Source of the DNA: Ascaphus truei
Lineage: Eukaryota > Chordata > Amphibia > Anura > Ascaphidae
Assembly: GCA_036426205.1 (NCBI GenBank)
Contig: CM071568.1
Coordinates: forward strand, 231,853,727-231,917,726
Direction of reading: 5' to 3'
DNA: 64,000 nucleotides
The notes beneath the pieces were generated by a model. It did no database searches. It was not told the origin of the DNA and saw only the letters and a list, made by a program, of their open reading frames with translations. Positions within the stretch are counted from its first letter, which is position 1. Each line of letters begins with the position of its first letter. Made by a program: the position numbers and the translations under genes. Below, in pieces: positions 36,751 through 47,439 of this stretch.

Positions 36751-36889
36751 ACAGATGTAGCAGATGTTATTGCACGTGTTAACACGAGTTAACGCACAAA
36801 ATAAACGTGTGGGGGAGAAACGTGCGTTCTCCTTAACCATTGTTTTCAATGTATTGCGTTAACGGTGCAATAACATCTGCTACATCTGT
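36751..36889. repeat. Short MITE with perfect 25-bp terminal inverted repeats
   Basis: Positions 36751-36775 and 36865-36889 are exact reverse complements (ends ACAGATGTAGCAG and CTGCTACATCTGT). It is 139 bp, with GTTAAC/GTTAACG repeats inside. It resembles the ends of the outer MITE at 25471-25864. Confidence 0.85.
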
Positions 36890-37287
36890 ACACAGGCAAA
36901 TGAGTGGGGGAAAAAAAATCTATCGAGTAAGTGTGTTATCTCTAAACTACAAACCACCAAGTAAAACGTAACATTTAATTTGCTATAATAAAACATCTTT
37001 CACTAAACATATTAAAATAATGAGTGGGGGTATGTACAGTGTAAAGGATATCTCTGTCTGTATGCCTACATATATAAAAGTAAATCTATTCATTTATGAG
37101 CGACTAGCAGAGAATAATCTATAAATAATACAGTGAAGTAGGTACTCTTCTGGTATTACTGGTGATGGCATGCTGGTAGTATAAGCCTAGAGCTAATATG
37201 GCGCTATGTCAGTTGTATATGCACATCACTCTTGGGTAGAGAAAGTGCAATGTGTATCTGTAAATTAGGCGGTCTGTCAGCAAGTGT

Positions 37288-37697
37288 TCGGCCGAGTCCA
37301 TAGACGGACAGGCCGTGCTGAGGCGTGCGGACGCTCCACGCTGAGCCCCTGCCTCCTCAATGAGGATGCCTTGAGAGGGGGCTCACGCGAGCGTCCGCAG
37401 GCGTGCTAACAAGATGGAGGTTTCAGCCGATCGCCAAGTTTTTTTTCAGCGCGCTCTCGGCTGAAAACCTCCAATCCCAGTACAGCAGTGTCGACGTCAC
37501 GGCGCCGTGATGTCGACGTCAGTGCGTCGCGGGCGATTGGCCCAGCGACGTCACTGCCCCGCCTCCAACCACCTCAGCCCGGCTCCGATCGAGCCCGCTG
37601 GCTCGCCTGTATGGGCATGAAATCGCCCAGATTTCAGCAGGCGAGCCTCAGCGTCAGCGCGGCGCGGATCGCCTCACCCCTCTATGGCCCGGGCCGA
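37288..37697. repeat. GC-rich element with imperfect inverted ends
   Basis: The left end TCGGCCGAGTCCATAGACGG and right end (reverse complement) TCGGCCCGGGCCATAGAGGG are similar. Inside, GATGGAGGTTTCAGCCGATCG pairs with a CGGCTGAAAACCTCC string (37405-37475). It has many CpG and no coding domain. It is likely a MITE-like element. Confidence 0.5.
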
Positions 37698-38949
37698 TTG
37701 CTGAAGTATCGTAATTGATCATACTTCACACTCGTCTGGAGATCACTCAGTAAGCTACTGTAGATGCCAAGAGAGGATTGTAAAATAAGTATTAACTGCA
37801 GTAGCAGCTAAAGTGTTTTACATAGACTAGAAGTATAGTCAACAACAATCCTCGCTACGCTCAAGCACTTACTGACTATATATCCCGCTTGCTAGACCCT
37901 ACAGGAACACTGAAATCCTCCCACTGCCGGTCTCAAATCAGATCCATCGACTGATTAGTTTGTCTGAAATTGTTGCAAAAAAAGCCCCGACATACATTTA
38001 ACTCCCGTAACGAAGCTTCGTCTACGTAGCACAGTACTTGCACCCACTTACTAATCACATTGACACTATTGGAGTATATACACTATACGTGGCTTGATAT
38101 ACGGTGCTAAGAGCTCATTAGATGATTAATTTTTCCTATTTTGTTTTGTAATAATTTTTCTCTAAACTAGACTTTTGGAAAAACAGATAGTATAACACAT
38201 CTAGTTTAAAATGTGTTTCTCTGGAGAATAGGTTATTTGTATAGCTTTATTCTCTTCCTGAAATAAAAAATCCAAAAGACGTATGACTGAATACTATACA
38301 TTAAAAAAGAACAGTTTTTCAGAAAATTTGAACGATTTTTTCCCCTGTAGTTTTCTTAAATGCCTGTCTGTATGCTAATTTGCGGTAAAACTGTTTCCAT
38401 GCAGTTAATCTCATTTTTTTTAACCCAATTGTAGTCAGAAAAGTGAAATTATTTTGGGTAAGACGAAAGTAGCACAGGACTATTCTTCATCTCAGTATAT
38501 CCAAAGAGTAAAGTCCTCCAACATCAATCTGATGTAATTTAATAAGGGTTATCACAAACATATTTGTCCAGAAATAGGAAGCAAAATGTAAAGCTCAATA
38601 CAATATATCCAATAGACAAGTCAGCAGGCAACATGATATTACTCTTGAACAATTATGCTAAAGATCCCTTGTATTAATTATTCCCATACTAATTATTATG
38701 GGTAAGCACTTTCCCTGGAAATGTTGTTCTTAAAATATTTTATGTTTTGATTTTGCCTAAAACTCAATTGTGTTTTTTTTTTTTTTTAAATGATGGAAAT
38801 GTTGAAATTTTGTTGACATTTTTCCAACTTTAAACTTTTCACAAAAGTTTCATTCAGAAACTGGGCAAATAACATTGTGGAAGTCGTTCCTAGAAAAAAA
38901 AAGAACATTATTAATAGTCCATAGTTCTCCTCACTAGAACTTTTAGAAA
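37698..38949. other. Intron, nothing recognised
   Basis: AT-rich, with a poly-T at 38774-38787. No domain or repeat family was recognised. Confidence 0.5.
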
Positions 38950-40043
38950 TATTAACTGACAACAGTTTCTTGGTACAGAATCGACTTAATTCCCGACCCC
39001 GATTCTGCTCTCGACTATTTCCAATCAAAGTTCTTAAAACTCTGTGATATCCCTGCCCCACTATGCAGAATAAGAGTATGTGGGGCCCAACTTCTGTGGG
39101 TTACAACTGACCTTATAGCGCTCTACCATTTCAGGGATGCCTTGTGGGAAAGCTACAAAGTAACTGGCACTACCAAGGACCTTAATCACTACAGATGCCT
39201 GCAGAATATGTGCACAAGGCAAACAAGACATGCAAAAGCACAATATTACTCTGACAATCTTCACCAGAATACATCAAACCCAGCTAACTTCTGGAAGGTT
39301 ATCCACAATATATTCCAGCTTTCTAGCCATCAACAACCAAGTAATATCACTAAGGAGGATATTACTCTGACAAATTCCACTGACATTGCAAATGCATTCA
39401 ATGATTACTTTGTGGGGTGTGCTACTAACTTATTAGCGAAACGCAACCCAAATCACAACCATGAACTTCATTCTGAGAGTACCCCTATAGCCCCACCTTC
39501 TCCCAACACTGCTCACAATTTTCAATTTGTCTCAGTTTCTGAAGAGGAGATTACACAAGCGCTCCTCAAATTAAAACTAGGCAGCCAATGTGGACCTGAT
39601 TTACTGCAATCTAAGTTTCTAAGACTTGGTGCCCCAGCCATTGCCAAACCAATTGCTTCCATAGTCAACTCTATCCTGTCTGCAGGCCATATCCCAAAGA
39701 CCAGGAAAACTGCCAGAGTTGTAGCAATCTTCAAAAGTGGGGACAAAAACACTGTGTCAAACTACAGGCCAATCGCTCTTCTCCCAATGCTATCCAAAGT
39801 AATGGAAAAATGTGTTCACTCCCAATTATGTGATTACTATACCAAGACAAATTTCCCTAGCCAATTCCAATTTGGCTTTCACCCCAAACACTCCACAGTA
39901 ACTACCCTCCTAAAAGTTTGCAATGAAATCCAGTGTGGAATGGAACTGAGACATCTCACTGGTGCAATATTCCTAGATTTTGCAAAGGCTTTTGATACTG
40001 TTGATCATGTTATCTTGCTTAACTAACTCCAGTGCTCTGGAAG
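38950..40043 (+). mobile_element. L2/CR1-type LINE, second copy of the 5-kb family, truncated at both ends
   Basis: It aligns over its length with the reverse complement of about 7385-6300 (same GTTGATCATGTTATCTTGCT and CTCCAGTGCTCTGGAA strings). It begins inside the EN tail and stops within the RT after the AFDTVDHV motif. The 3' part of the RT, the C-terminal region and the 3' UTR are absent, which is unusual for a LINE insertion. Confidence 0.88.
39142..40026 (+). pseudogene. LINE RT fragment, 294 open codons
   Basis: An uninterrupted frame holds linker residues, the RT fingers (DYFVGCATNLLAKRNPN; LKLGSQCGPDLLQSKFLRLG), SNYRPIALLPMLSKVMEKCV, FQFGFHPKHSTVTTLLKV and IFLDFAKAFDTVDHVILLN, which contains the first RT catalytic Asp. 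The YADD motif is missing because the copy ends first. It is less decayed than the 5-kb copy. Confidence 0.88.
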
Positions 40044-41060
40044 TGTGAGCTGCAGACGGGCCCAAGATTAGCAGACGTCGACGGGGGCGGGACGGTGAGG
40101 CATGCGATTTCTCCATTACACTTTTTAAGTGTTAAGAGCCCATTTTAATCACTTTATTGTAAGTGCACAATTTATATTTTTAAACATAAACATTATTTGA
40201 CCTAGCTGATCTGTGCTATGGAGTTTTTCTCTCTCTTTTCCATGGGGGTCTTAACCTTCTGAACATTGTAGACCCTGCTGAGTTGAACCGCACCTGTTTT
40301 TGGAGTGATAGCCACTCACTACATACTGCCTCACATCCTACCTGTCGGGGAGAGATTCCAATCCCCCCTCATACTGCTTGATTATATCTTACGTTTTGTA
40401 AGTAGGCCTTCTAAAAGAGCCAAGACTTCGCCTAATAACATTCACTGAATATTTTAAAGAACCTCAACACTTAGATTGTTTTTGTGTTTTTGTTTCCCCT
40501 TCATGCCCCTCCTGGATTCTGAGAACCAAATTCTACACTTTGGGGACAAGTGAAGACGAATCCCACCAGAGGGTTTTGAGCAGGGGGTTCAAATTTATTT
40601 TTTTGTATTTCACAGTGCACTGTTTTATTATCATTTATTCACTTATATGTATGTATATTTGTGACACACACTTATTTTTACTATACTATTAAGTAAGGAT
40701 CACAAACTAATTTTTTTGCGCCTATTTTTCAATTTATAATAGTACTCTATACAAGCTTGTTGCCATGAATCAAGCAGCTGGGATGCTCTTAGCTCTGATT
40801 GGTGGGATGGTATCAGCAAGAGGGGAGAACTGAGGATCAGTAAGTTGATGCATATGTTTCCTTGAAGAATTGAATTCTTAGGTCACATTTATACTGTACG
40901 GGTGAAGGATGAGGTAGCATCGGATGTAGTGGGAAAGGAATTCCATAGGTGTGGTGCAAAGCCGGATGAAGTCCTGGAGGCAGGAGTGGGAGAAGGTTAA
41001 GAGGTAAAAGGAGAGGAAAAGATCATTGGCAGTGTGAAGAAGGCCTGTGGGTGTGGTCTA
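40044..41060. other. Intron, nothing recognised
   Basis: No domain or terminal repeats were found. A GC-rich junction patch lies at 40044-40110. Confidence 0.45.
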
Positions 41061-41432
41061 GGACATCTGGTTGCGGATATTTTGCCATGCCCAAATGATC
41101 ACTGTCACTTTGCTGCAACTCACTTCTCAACTGGGTCCTGTCGCCGCTAGCCGCTTTGCTGGTAATGTAAGTGCCTCAGCTTAATCCTTACCCTAAACCC
41201 CCCTACCCAAAGCCCTTACCCTAACCACTAAAACCCCTAAAGTTAACACCCTACCCTAACCGCTAAAACCACTAACGTTAACCCTCTACCCTAATAACTA
41301 AAACCCTTGAAACTAACCCCCATACCCTAACAGCTAAAACTTACCTTCTCCTAGAAGTGGCCGGCGGCAGAAGTTCCTGCGGCAGATCTGCTGCGGCAGA
41401 GGGTCCCGCGAAATGACCACAACCAAATGTCC
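41061..41432. repeat. MITE carrying an internal minisatellite
   Basis: The left end GGACATCTGGTTGCGG and the right end, whose reverse complement starts GGACATTTGGTTGTGG, form imperfect inverted repeats. The centre holds the CCCTAA-rich tandem array at 41186-41345. GC-rich GCGGCAG repeats lie near the right end. Confidence 0.65.
41186..41345 (+). repeat. CCCTAA-rich minisatellite
   Basis: About four diverged units of 36-39 bp, of the form CCCTAACCGCTAAAACC followed by a CCTAACGTTAACCCCCTA-like half. The repeated CCCTAA looks telomere-like but the period is not 6, so this is not a plain interstitial telomeric array. Confidence 0.8.
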
Positions 41433-42485
41433 CATTCGGTGTGGGTGAGTATTTGGAGATTAATTTTGAGATGTATAGAGGGGCCTCATTGTGGAGAGTT
41501 TTGAATATCAAGCTATGACTTTTGAGTGCTGAAGGGATGTATAATGCATTTCAATCAACAATGGCATGGCTCCCATCTGCTTTTTAATTATGAAAAAAAT
41601 ATATACAAGTTTAAAAAAATGGTACTTAATGCAACTGCATCTTCAAATGTTACTCCCAGAAAATTCATCCTATTTACTTGAAAGTGTAGTGATTCAATGG
41701 CTGCAATTAATTGACAGGTATTTAGTAAATTTGATTTTGTGTACTAAGAATAAATGCTCCATTAAAAACCCATTATAGTCCACAATATAAAAAGGGCATC
41801 TCCCTACAATATATATCTTGATAAAAACTCATTCATTTGTCAGGAAATGTATTACATGCTCTATACAGGTTCTCAATAGGTGAAATATGGCTTGTGTAGC
41901 ACATGGATAACTAATGGCAGTGATAAAGCAGCAGGATTGCAAGAATATAGTATGCAATAGTGATAAAAAAAAGGTCATGTATTTACAGGGTTTTAGATGT
42001 TATATTGAAGAGAACTATTTTGAGCATGTATCTCACAATGTACAGTAATATGGTATCTTCCCTCTATTTTGCCTCTCTTACTTCAACTTCCAACGTGGAG
42101 ATTGATCAAATTTTACTGCAAACATATTATAATGGGATATGTGTTGTAGCAAATTAAACTTGTAAGGACATATTTACAGCATCCTCCTTGTTCCTGCATC
42201 CAAACCCCAAGAGATTCCCTTCCAGTGTAAGAAGCGTGACTGACAAATGGGGTCATCCATTAAACGATGCCAATCAGGGCACTCTTTTACTTCAATGTGA
42301 GTTTCTGTGCGATTTTGCCCTTATCGGCTCCAACACAGTTTGATGAATAACCCCCAAAGTCCTTATGACACAAATGCAAGCTGATGGAGTGATGAAACTG
42401 GGACGTGTGTCCTTATTTTGCAGAAACTGTATATGTAATTCTGCCATCCCCATACATTTTGTTTAATACATTAAACTAAACTTAC
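41433..42485. other. Intron, nothing recognised
   Basis: AT-rich with short frames only. Confidence 0.5.
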
Positions 42486-42721
42486 CCTTTCTGTCCTAGA
42501 TGTACAACCTTTAAGTAAACTCCGTATTTAATCTTAATCCATTTAATGCCCTGCTGCTGTGGATCTATCATAAGAGGCCATCGCTCGCAGTTTATTAATA
42601 TAGTGGCATTTTCCGTTGACATTCTATCACCAGGCAGACCTTCATTATTCCATGCTGCTATTGTAGCATCATCACTCAGCATGGCAATTGGGTCTAGACC
42701 TTCAGATATTGGAATAATGAC
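42486..42721 (-). CDS. Dynein heavy chain exon C: AAA5 core
   Basis: 236 nt, entering in phase 0 and leaving two bases into a Gly codon. It encodes [84 protein letters not shown]-x-DR and [17 protein letters not shown] are AAA5 hallmarks. The acceptor is CTTTTAG and the donor GTAAGT. The [15 protein letters not shown] strand is a little diverged. Confidence 0.97.
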
Positions 42722-43057
42722 CTAAAAGTAAAAAAAAAAGTAGGTTGTTAATACATTAATACAGGGTAAGAATTAGCATTGTAAAACTCATCTTTGATAT
42801 ACAAGAAATATACAATGTATTACTAACATTAATACTTGTAATAATAAATATACTTCAGAAACTTGAATTGTTTTCATTCTTTTCATTTCTCTCCTACTGT
42901 ATCTTTCCTTACAAACCCATGGAGTGGACAGTTACGCGGCTTGGAGCAGGGACCTCCTTCCTATTGTCTCAGTTTGTCTTAACTTATATGTAGTCTTTTT
43001 CTACAAATGTCCTCACTTGTGCATTGTACTGCGTTGTGGAATATATTGGCCCACACA

Positions 43058-43083
43058 AAAAAAAAAAAAAAAAAAAAAATATT

Positions 43084-43127
<44 letters not shown>
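43058..43127. repeat. Poly-A plus TA microsatellite
   Basis: A run of A (about 43058-43079) is followed by ATTAAAA and a TA array to 43127. The poly-A next to TA could mark an old retroposon tail on the plus strand, but no body was recognised. Confidence 0.9.
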
Positions 43128-43129
<2 letters not shown>

Positions 43130-43188
43130 CGCCTATGAAGTGGTCAATTTTACGTGAACAAAATCATTATAGTCTTGTGCCAGGTGTA

Positions 43189-43345
43189 GAGGTGGGCGAA
43201 ATCCAAATCTGCAGCGGATTGGACAGTTCCTTCCAGCCGCGGAATTCTGCAGATCAGTCTCCAAAAGGCAGATTCGTTTTCTTTCGCTTTCACTGAAAAT
43301 GTGTCCAACGGATTCGTAATCCGAATCTGCAAATGTATTTATTAT
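43189..43345. repeat. hAT-like MITE fragment, family A copy 2
   Basis: It begins TAGAGGTGGGCGAAATCC and continues with CAGCGGATTGGACAGTTCC, CCGCGGAATTC and CGGATTCGTAATCCG, matching copy 1 (16159-16400). The right terminus is not seen here. Confidence 0.55.
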
Positions 43346-44440
43346 GGGAGGAGTATATAAATAGTTTAAGCCATTGTGTTGTAGGCCGGGTTAGTGTGGG
43401 TTAGTTAGGGCTGCTTCTGCTGTATACTATAGGTCAAACATTTATATATTATTTACTTAATAAAACATGTAGCTTAACCATTAACCTGCAACTGACTGGA
43501 CTGACCCGTCCTTGTTCGTCCAGTTCACTTCCTGGACTGGTGCCTGGCCTGGGCTCTTCTCCTGTACCATTTCTGTGTCTATTATATCAATTATATAGCA
43601 GTATATTAATATGCAATAATAATTTTATAATATTTACAACAACAATACTGTGTCAATTAGTTTCAAGCAGGGTTAAACTTACATATGAAACAGGTTAACA
43701 TTATTCTAGTTTTCACAAAATGATAAATATGGTATGATATTGCCCATTTGCCACTGATAGTAGCAGAGGCATGCTACCTGTGCACGAATAGGTACAGAAG
43801 ATGATTTAGAGAATCAAATGGCAAAAGCCAAAGATCTCTAGAAAGAAGTGCACTTATGGAGCTTAACCCGAGGCTGATGAAATTTAGCATTTATTTGCAC
43901 ACTTAAATTAGGGGCTGCCACAGTAAATTTACATAACATGAAGTGATAACAAACATAAGTGAAAAAGATAAAATATAGGAAGTTATTGGCAGGACAATAG
44001 GGTGTGTAATTGTACACCTTATGGGTGGTAATCACTTGATACTAAGAGAGAGTAAGGAATTGGCTATTTTAGGGCAGATAATATGGAGGAAATACACAAT
44101 GGAGTAAGCTACTATTTGCCTTCCATACTTCGGTACAATAAAAAAAAATCAAAGCAATAATACTAAAAACAACATCCTCTCACCTCTATCAAGGACTGTA
44201 GCCCTCTGCATAGAGATTTACCCCTATCGGCTACTAGTGCTATTTTTGCCCACTGCAAAGCTACCAGATTGCCTAAAATATTAGGTTATCAAAGGCTAAA
44301 TTCGTTTCCAATAGCAATGAAAAAGGCTAAAATGCTCAACAATATAACAATCTAAGCTCACCCTTGCCAATAGGCAAAGCTCCTCAGCACTACGTTCCTA
44401 TGCTTGCCTCCACTTCCTGATATGACGTCACAGCATCATG
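43346..44440. other. Intron, nothing recognised
   Basis: AT-rich, with no domain or terminal repeats found. Confidence 0.45.
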
Positions 44441-44444
44441 ATGC

Positions 44445-44479
44445 CCTACACATTTTGCTCACAACAGAGCTTAGTCAGG
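44445..44479 (-). ncRNA. Hammerhead-like motif 6, degenerate
   Basis: Minus strand: CTGACTA, a 4- to 5-bp hairpin AGCTC-TGTTGT-GAGC, then AAAATGTGTAGGGC. The losses fit CpG decay of CTGACGA and GCGAAACGTGT. A TGACGTCA palindrome follows 15 bp downstream (44430-44423). It is in the sense orientation of the dynein intron. Confidence 0.4.
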
Positions 44480-44725
44480 AGCAGATCAACAGAGGCTGCC
44501 AAGCTCCTGCCTTATATAGCGTTCCGTCATCATGGAAACTTAATAACACCCCAGACCCTCTCACAGAAAGATTAACAGCCACATCCCCAAGCCTACTACA
44601 ACCAATGCCCCAGCTTCACCTCCCCCAGCTCCTGCTAGCAGCTTAACCCTTGCAGCCCTAGCTGCATCATGAGTGCAGGTGGTCACTGCAGGAACTGGCC
44701 CCAGCAATTCCACCGCTGGGGCCTT

Positions 44726-44790
44726 GTCTACCTAAAGTCACATAGCCAGGGCATAGAGTGTCTACCTAAAGTCATATAGCCAGGGCATAG
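44726..44790. repeat. Direct duplication of about 34 bp
   Basis: Two adjacent copies of GTCTACCTAAAGTCA(C/T)ATAG followed by CCAGGGCATAG. Confidence 0.9.
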
Positions 44791-44979
44791 TCACATATTA
44801 GGGCTGTGGCAATGGTAGTTGGCCCTTCTGCATCTGTGGCAGCCAGAACAATGTACAGTATGGGAAGGGAGTTTTCCTTCTCCGTATACTGGCTGCCACC
44901 CACACTCTTGTGCAGAGGGGCATGTGTTGGGCACATGGATCATCCTGTGTAATGTGCCCCCCTTCCTCTCAGGCTGCAT

Positions 44980-45560
44980 TATGTGTCTGCATCTGCAAGC
45001 CCTGATATGCCCTTGCTGCTGCCTGGCAGCCCAGAGTCTGTGGAGGGGTTCTTTGGGGTCTCCTATGAGGTCATCCTACATAGGGTGTTCTATGGCACGG
45101 ATGAGGTGCTTTCTGTGAAAGGAGTTGTGACATGTTCACAAGAGCTGCCCAAAGAGGCTAGTAAGATCTGCTCCAGCTATTGAACCCACTCCTCCCTCTG
45201 CCAGAGTACCCTGTCCCACTGAGCCCAGCAAATTGGGACACTCAATGGCTCAGTTCCCCCTGACGCCATAGAAGAGGTCGCTGTCCCTTCTCTGGCAGCG
45301 ACATGTGATCTTCAGGGGAAAGAAAAAAGGCCACCATGAAACAGCCACCCTCTGTCACCGCTGTGTTCCCTCAAGCACACCCTACAAACAATATATGCAC
45401 CTCACAGGGTGTGGGGGAGCGGAAGGGAACTCCCACTGGGGGAGACAGTGGCACCTTCTCCTGGGGAATTGCCCCCCAGGAAGAGGAGGTTTAAGACCAA
45501 CAGGAGGGTGGCTATAGATGGAAGGGTGAAAAATATTATGTTCACCCTCTGAAGACCCCA
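44980..45560 (+). other. Unidentified stretch with coding-like frames
   Basis: A frame at 44983-45183 reads PESVEGFFGVSYEVILHRVF and continues to a stop. A later frame in the same direction gives KTNRRVAIDGRVKNIMFTL (about 45490-45545). I do not recognise either. They could be remnants of a mobile-element protein or chance. The upstream 44800-44980 and downstream 46200-46690 stretches are similarly GC-rich and unclassified. Confidence 0.25.
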
Positions 45561-45719
45561 AAGTGGAATAAGGCGTCCGTTCCACATAGGGTAACCTGTT
45601 CCGGCCCAGTGATTAAAATCAGCAAAGGCAAAAGTGTGCAGCGCACAGCAATGAGTAGAAGGAGCAGGTCTGGCAAACGATTCTTTATTGATAGCCATTA
45701 AAATAGAGGGCAGCAACCC

Positions 45720-45753
45720 TTCTACGCGTTTCGTGCAGAGCACTTTATCAAGA
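45720..45753 (-). ncRNA. Hammerhead-like motif 7
   Basis: Minus strand: CTTGATAAA, GTGC-TCT-GCAC hairpin, GAAACGCGTAGAAGG. It is nearly identical to motif 5. The first core half is changed and the second intact. Sense to the dynein intron. Confidence 0.5.
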
Positions 45754-45780
45754 AGTGCCATACACGGTATAACAAACAGT

Positions 45781-45845
45781 TTAAATACAGCTGACTGCCG
45801 TTTTTCGCGCCAAACAGTGACGTCACGAAACGTCACCGACCAATG
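45781..45845 (-). promoter_or_regulatory. Putative promoter of the module (CCAAT, CRE, TATA-like)
   Basis: A CCAAT-type box (ATTGG on the minus strand), CRE palindrome TGACGTCA and TATTTAAA occur in that order over 65 bp, ending about 28 bp before the hammerhead-like motif. No expression evidence can be seen from sequence. Confidence 0.35.
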
Positions 45846-46398
45846 AGAGTCGCGTTCATCGCGCATGCATCCCGCGGCAGAGTACTGAAGGACTCCCTGC
45901 CCATACCAGCCGTCTTTGACTCTCGGTGAAACACGCCCCTCTAGGGAGCTCACCAGATGCAAAGACACACCCCTGGCAGTGGCAAAGGAGACTCCCCAGT
46001 CCCGTCGTCTGGCGCATGCGCAAATAAGCAGCTAAACAGTTCAGTACTGGATTCCCCCGTTCTGGCTATGAAAAAAGTGAATGTATAACAATTATAGCCA
46101 TATCCATGACGCTATTGCACACCCGCCCACAAAATGACTGTGCAAATCGAGGAGGTAATGCTGCTAGAATCAATAGATAGTTGCTTAAAATCAGCAAGCC
46201 TGAGCCAGACCCCACTACAGATCCCCTAGGGGTGAGACTGGAAGGTCAGGGGTTCTGAAAGTGGTGGGAGGGTATAGGGTGGTTTCCCAGGAGCCAGGGA
46301 TGGGGGGGCAGAGTGCTATGCAGCATGAGGCCTTGCCCCTTGACATGGTTATTGGGCTGCCCTCCACTACCCCACCTGATTGGAAAAACGTTGCTGAA

Positions 46399-46441
46399 GA
46401 CGTGTTTCGGTGCATCTACCACACTGGAAACAACTCTTCAG
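46399..46441 (-). ncRNA. Possible hammerhead-like motif 8
   Basis: Minus strand: CTGAAGA, a 26-base spacer without a clean hairpin, then GAAACACGTC. Both core halves are intact, but the stem II equivalent is not clear, so this is weaker. Confidence 0.3.
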
Positions 46442-46771
46442 GGACACAGGGGTCAATCAGGTTTCCCCTCTAGTTGTGGCACACCTGGGGAATTGCCCCA
46501 GCTTGTGTCATCGGAGGAAAGGAGATAATATAGAACTGACCCCCATTGATGACACTGGTGGTTGGGGGTATGGTGGAAAGTTTGAGGGAAGGGTTTATGG
46601 GGGATGTTCTGTAGCGGGCACCCCAAAAAATATTGTGGGGAGGATGTGGGCCCTCTTTGTGGGGAGTCCAAGTTAGGTTCTCTGCAAGAGGTAAGAAGGA
46701 ACCCTGGCTTGCACCAGATGTATTAGTGAACAAAGTGACAGCAAATATCAAATTATGATATAAAAAAACAC

Positions 46772-47084
46772 TTAGGCCTTGGACATGGTGCCGCAGACCG
46801 TGCGGACACTGAGCGAACAGACTGCCTTAAGGCAGTGTTCGCGTCCATGTGGCATGCGGGCAGAAGCGGGAGGGGTCGCGGGTTGCTCAAGAAATCAGTT
46901 CAAACTGATTTATTGGCGCGACAGGCTGCTCACGTGAGCGGTTCGCCCAATAAGCTCGAAACCAGCTACATGACGCCCCTCGGCATGCCCCAAATACCCG
47001 TCTAGCATGGCCAGGGAAAGCATCCGCTTTCCCTCAGTCTCCGTGCGACTCCACAAAGGAGACGGCACCATGTCCGAGGCCTAA
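46772..47084. repeat. MITE with 22-bp terminal inverted repeats
   Basis: The left end TTAGGCCTTGGACATGG and right end (reverse complement TTAGGCCTCGGACATGG) match with one difference over 22 bp. CAC precedes the left end and follows the right end, a possible 3-bp target duplication. An inner hairpin ACTGCCTTAAGGCAGT lies at 46828-46843. It is GC-rich and non-coding. Confidence 0.8.
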
Positions 47085-47322
47085 CACGTCAGTGAAGTGA
47101 AAAGGTAAATATGTACTCCAATACATGAAGAGGGACTAAGTGAATATCACAAAATAATGCCCATAAAATGTGAAGTGAAAAAAATAAATGAAAAAAATAT
47201 GAACAGTATGGTAATATCAAATAATAGGCATTGAAAATAGAATTCCTTTCTTGGCTGATGGGATAATTAGTGCTTGAGGTGCTGCTCAGAATCAAAATCT
47301 AGGAATAAAAAACATACAGTAA

Positions 47323-47361
47323 TGACATGTTTCGCAGTTTCCAGATGCTCTCCTTTTTGCG
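47323..47361 (-). ncRNA. Very degenerate hammerhead-like motif 9
   Basis: Minus strand: GCAAAAAGGAGAGC...CTGCGAAACATGTC. Only the GAAAC...GTC half is preserved. Listed because of its company; it may be chance. Confidence 0.2.
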
Positions 47362-47439
47362 GAAGGGAAGGTATTCTGTAAGCTTGCTGCAAGAAACCCA
47401 TACCACTACAGAGGATGAAGCCAATTGACATCTGGAGTG

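Larger units (their letters stand above)
45640..45870 (-). repeat. Promoter-hammerhead-poly(A) type module
   Basis: Minus-strand order: CCAAT-type box (45845-45841), TGACGTCA (45826-45819), TATTTAAA (45788-45781), hammerhead-like motif 7 (45753-45720), AATAAAG (near 45687) and a GCCAGACCTGCTCC arm. The 3' half matches the left arm of the unit at 24280-24352. The compact box order suggests a short self-contained transcription unit; this is inference. Confidence 0.55.

Noticed and set aside
41186..41345. Interstitial telomeric repeat
   Set aside because: CCCTAA occurs often, but the period is 36-39 bp and the intervening sequence is conserved, so it is a minisatellite inside a MITE.
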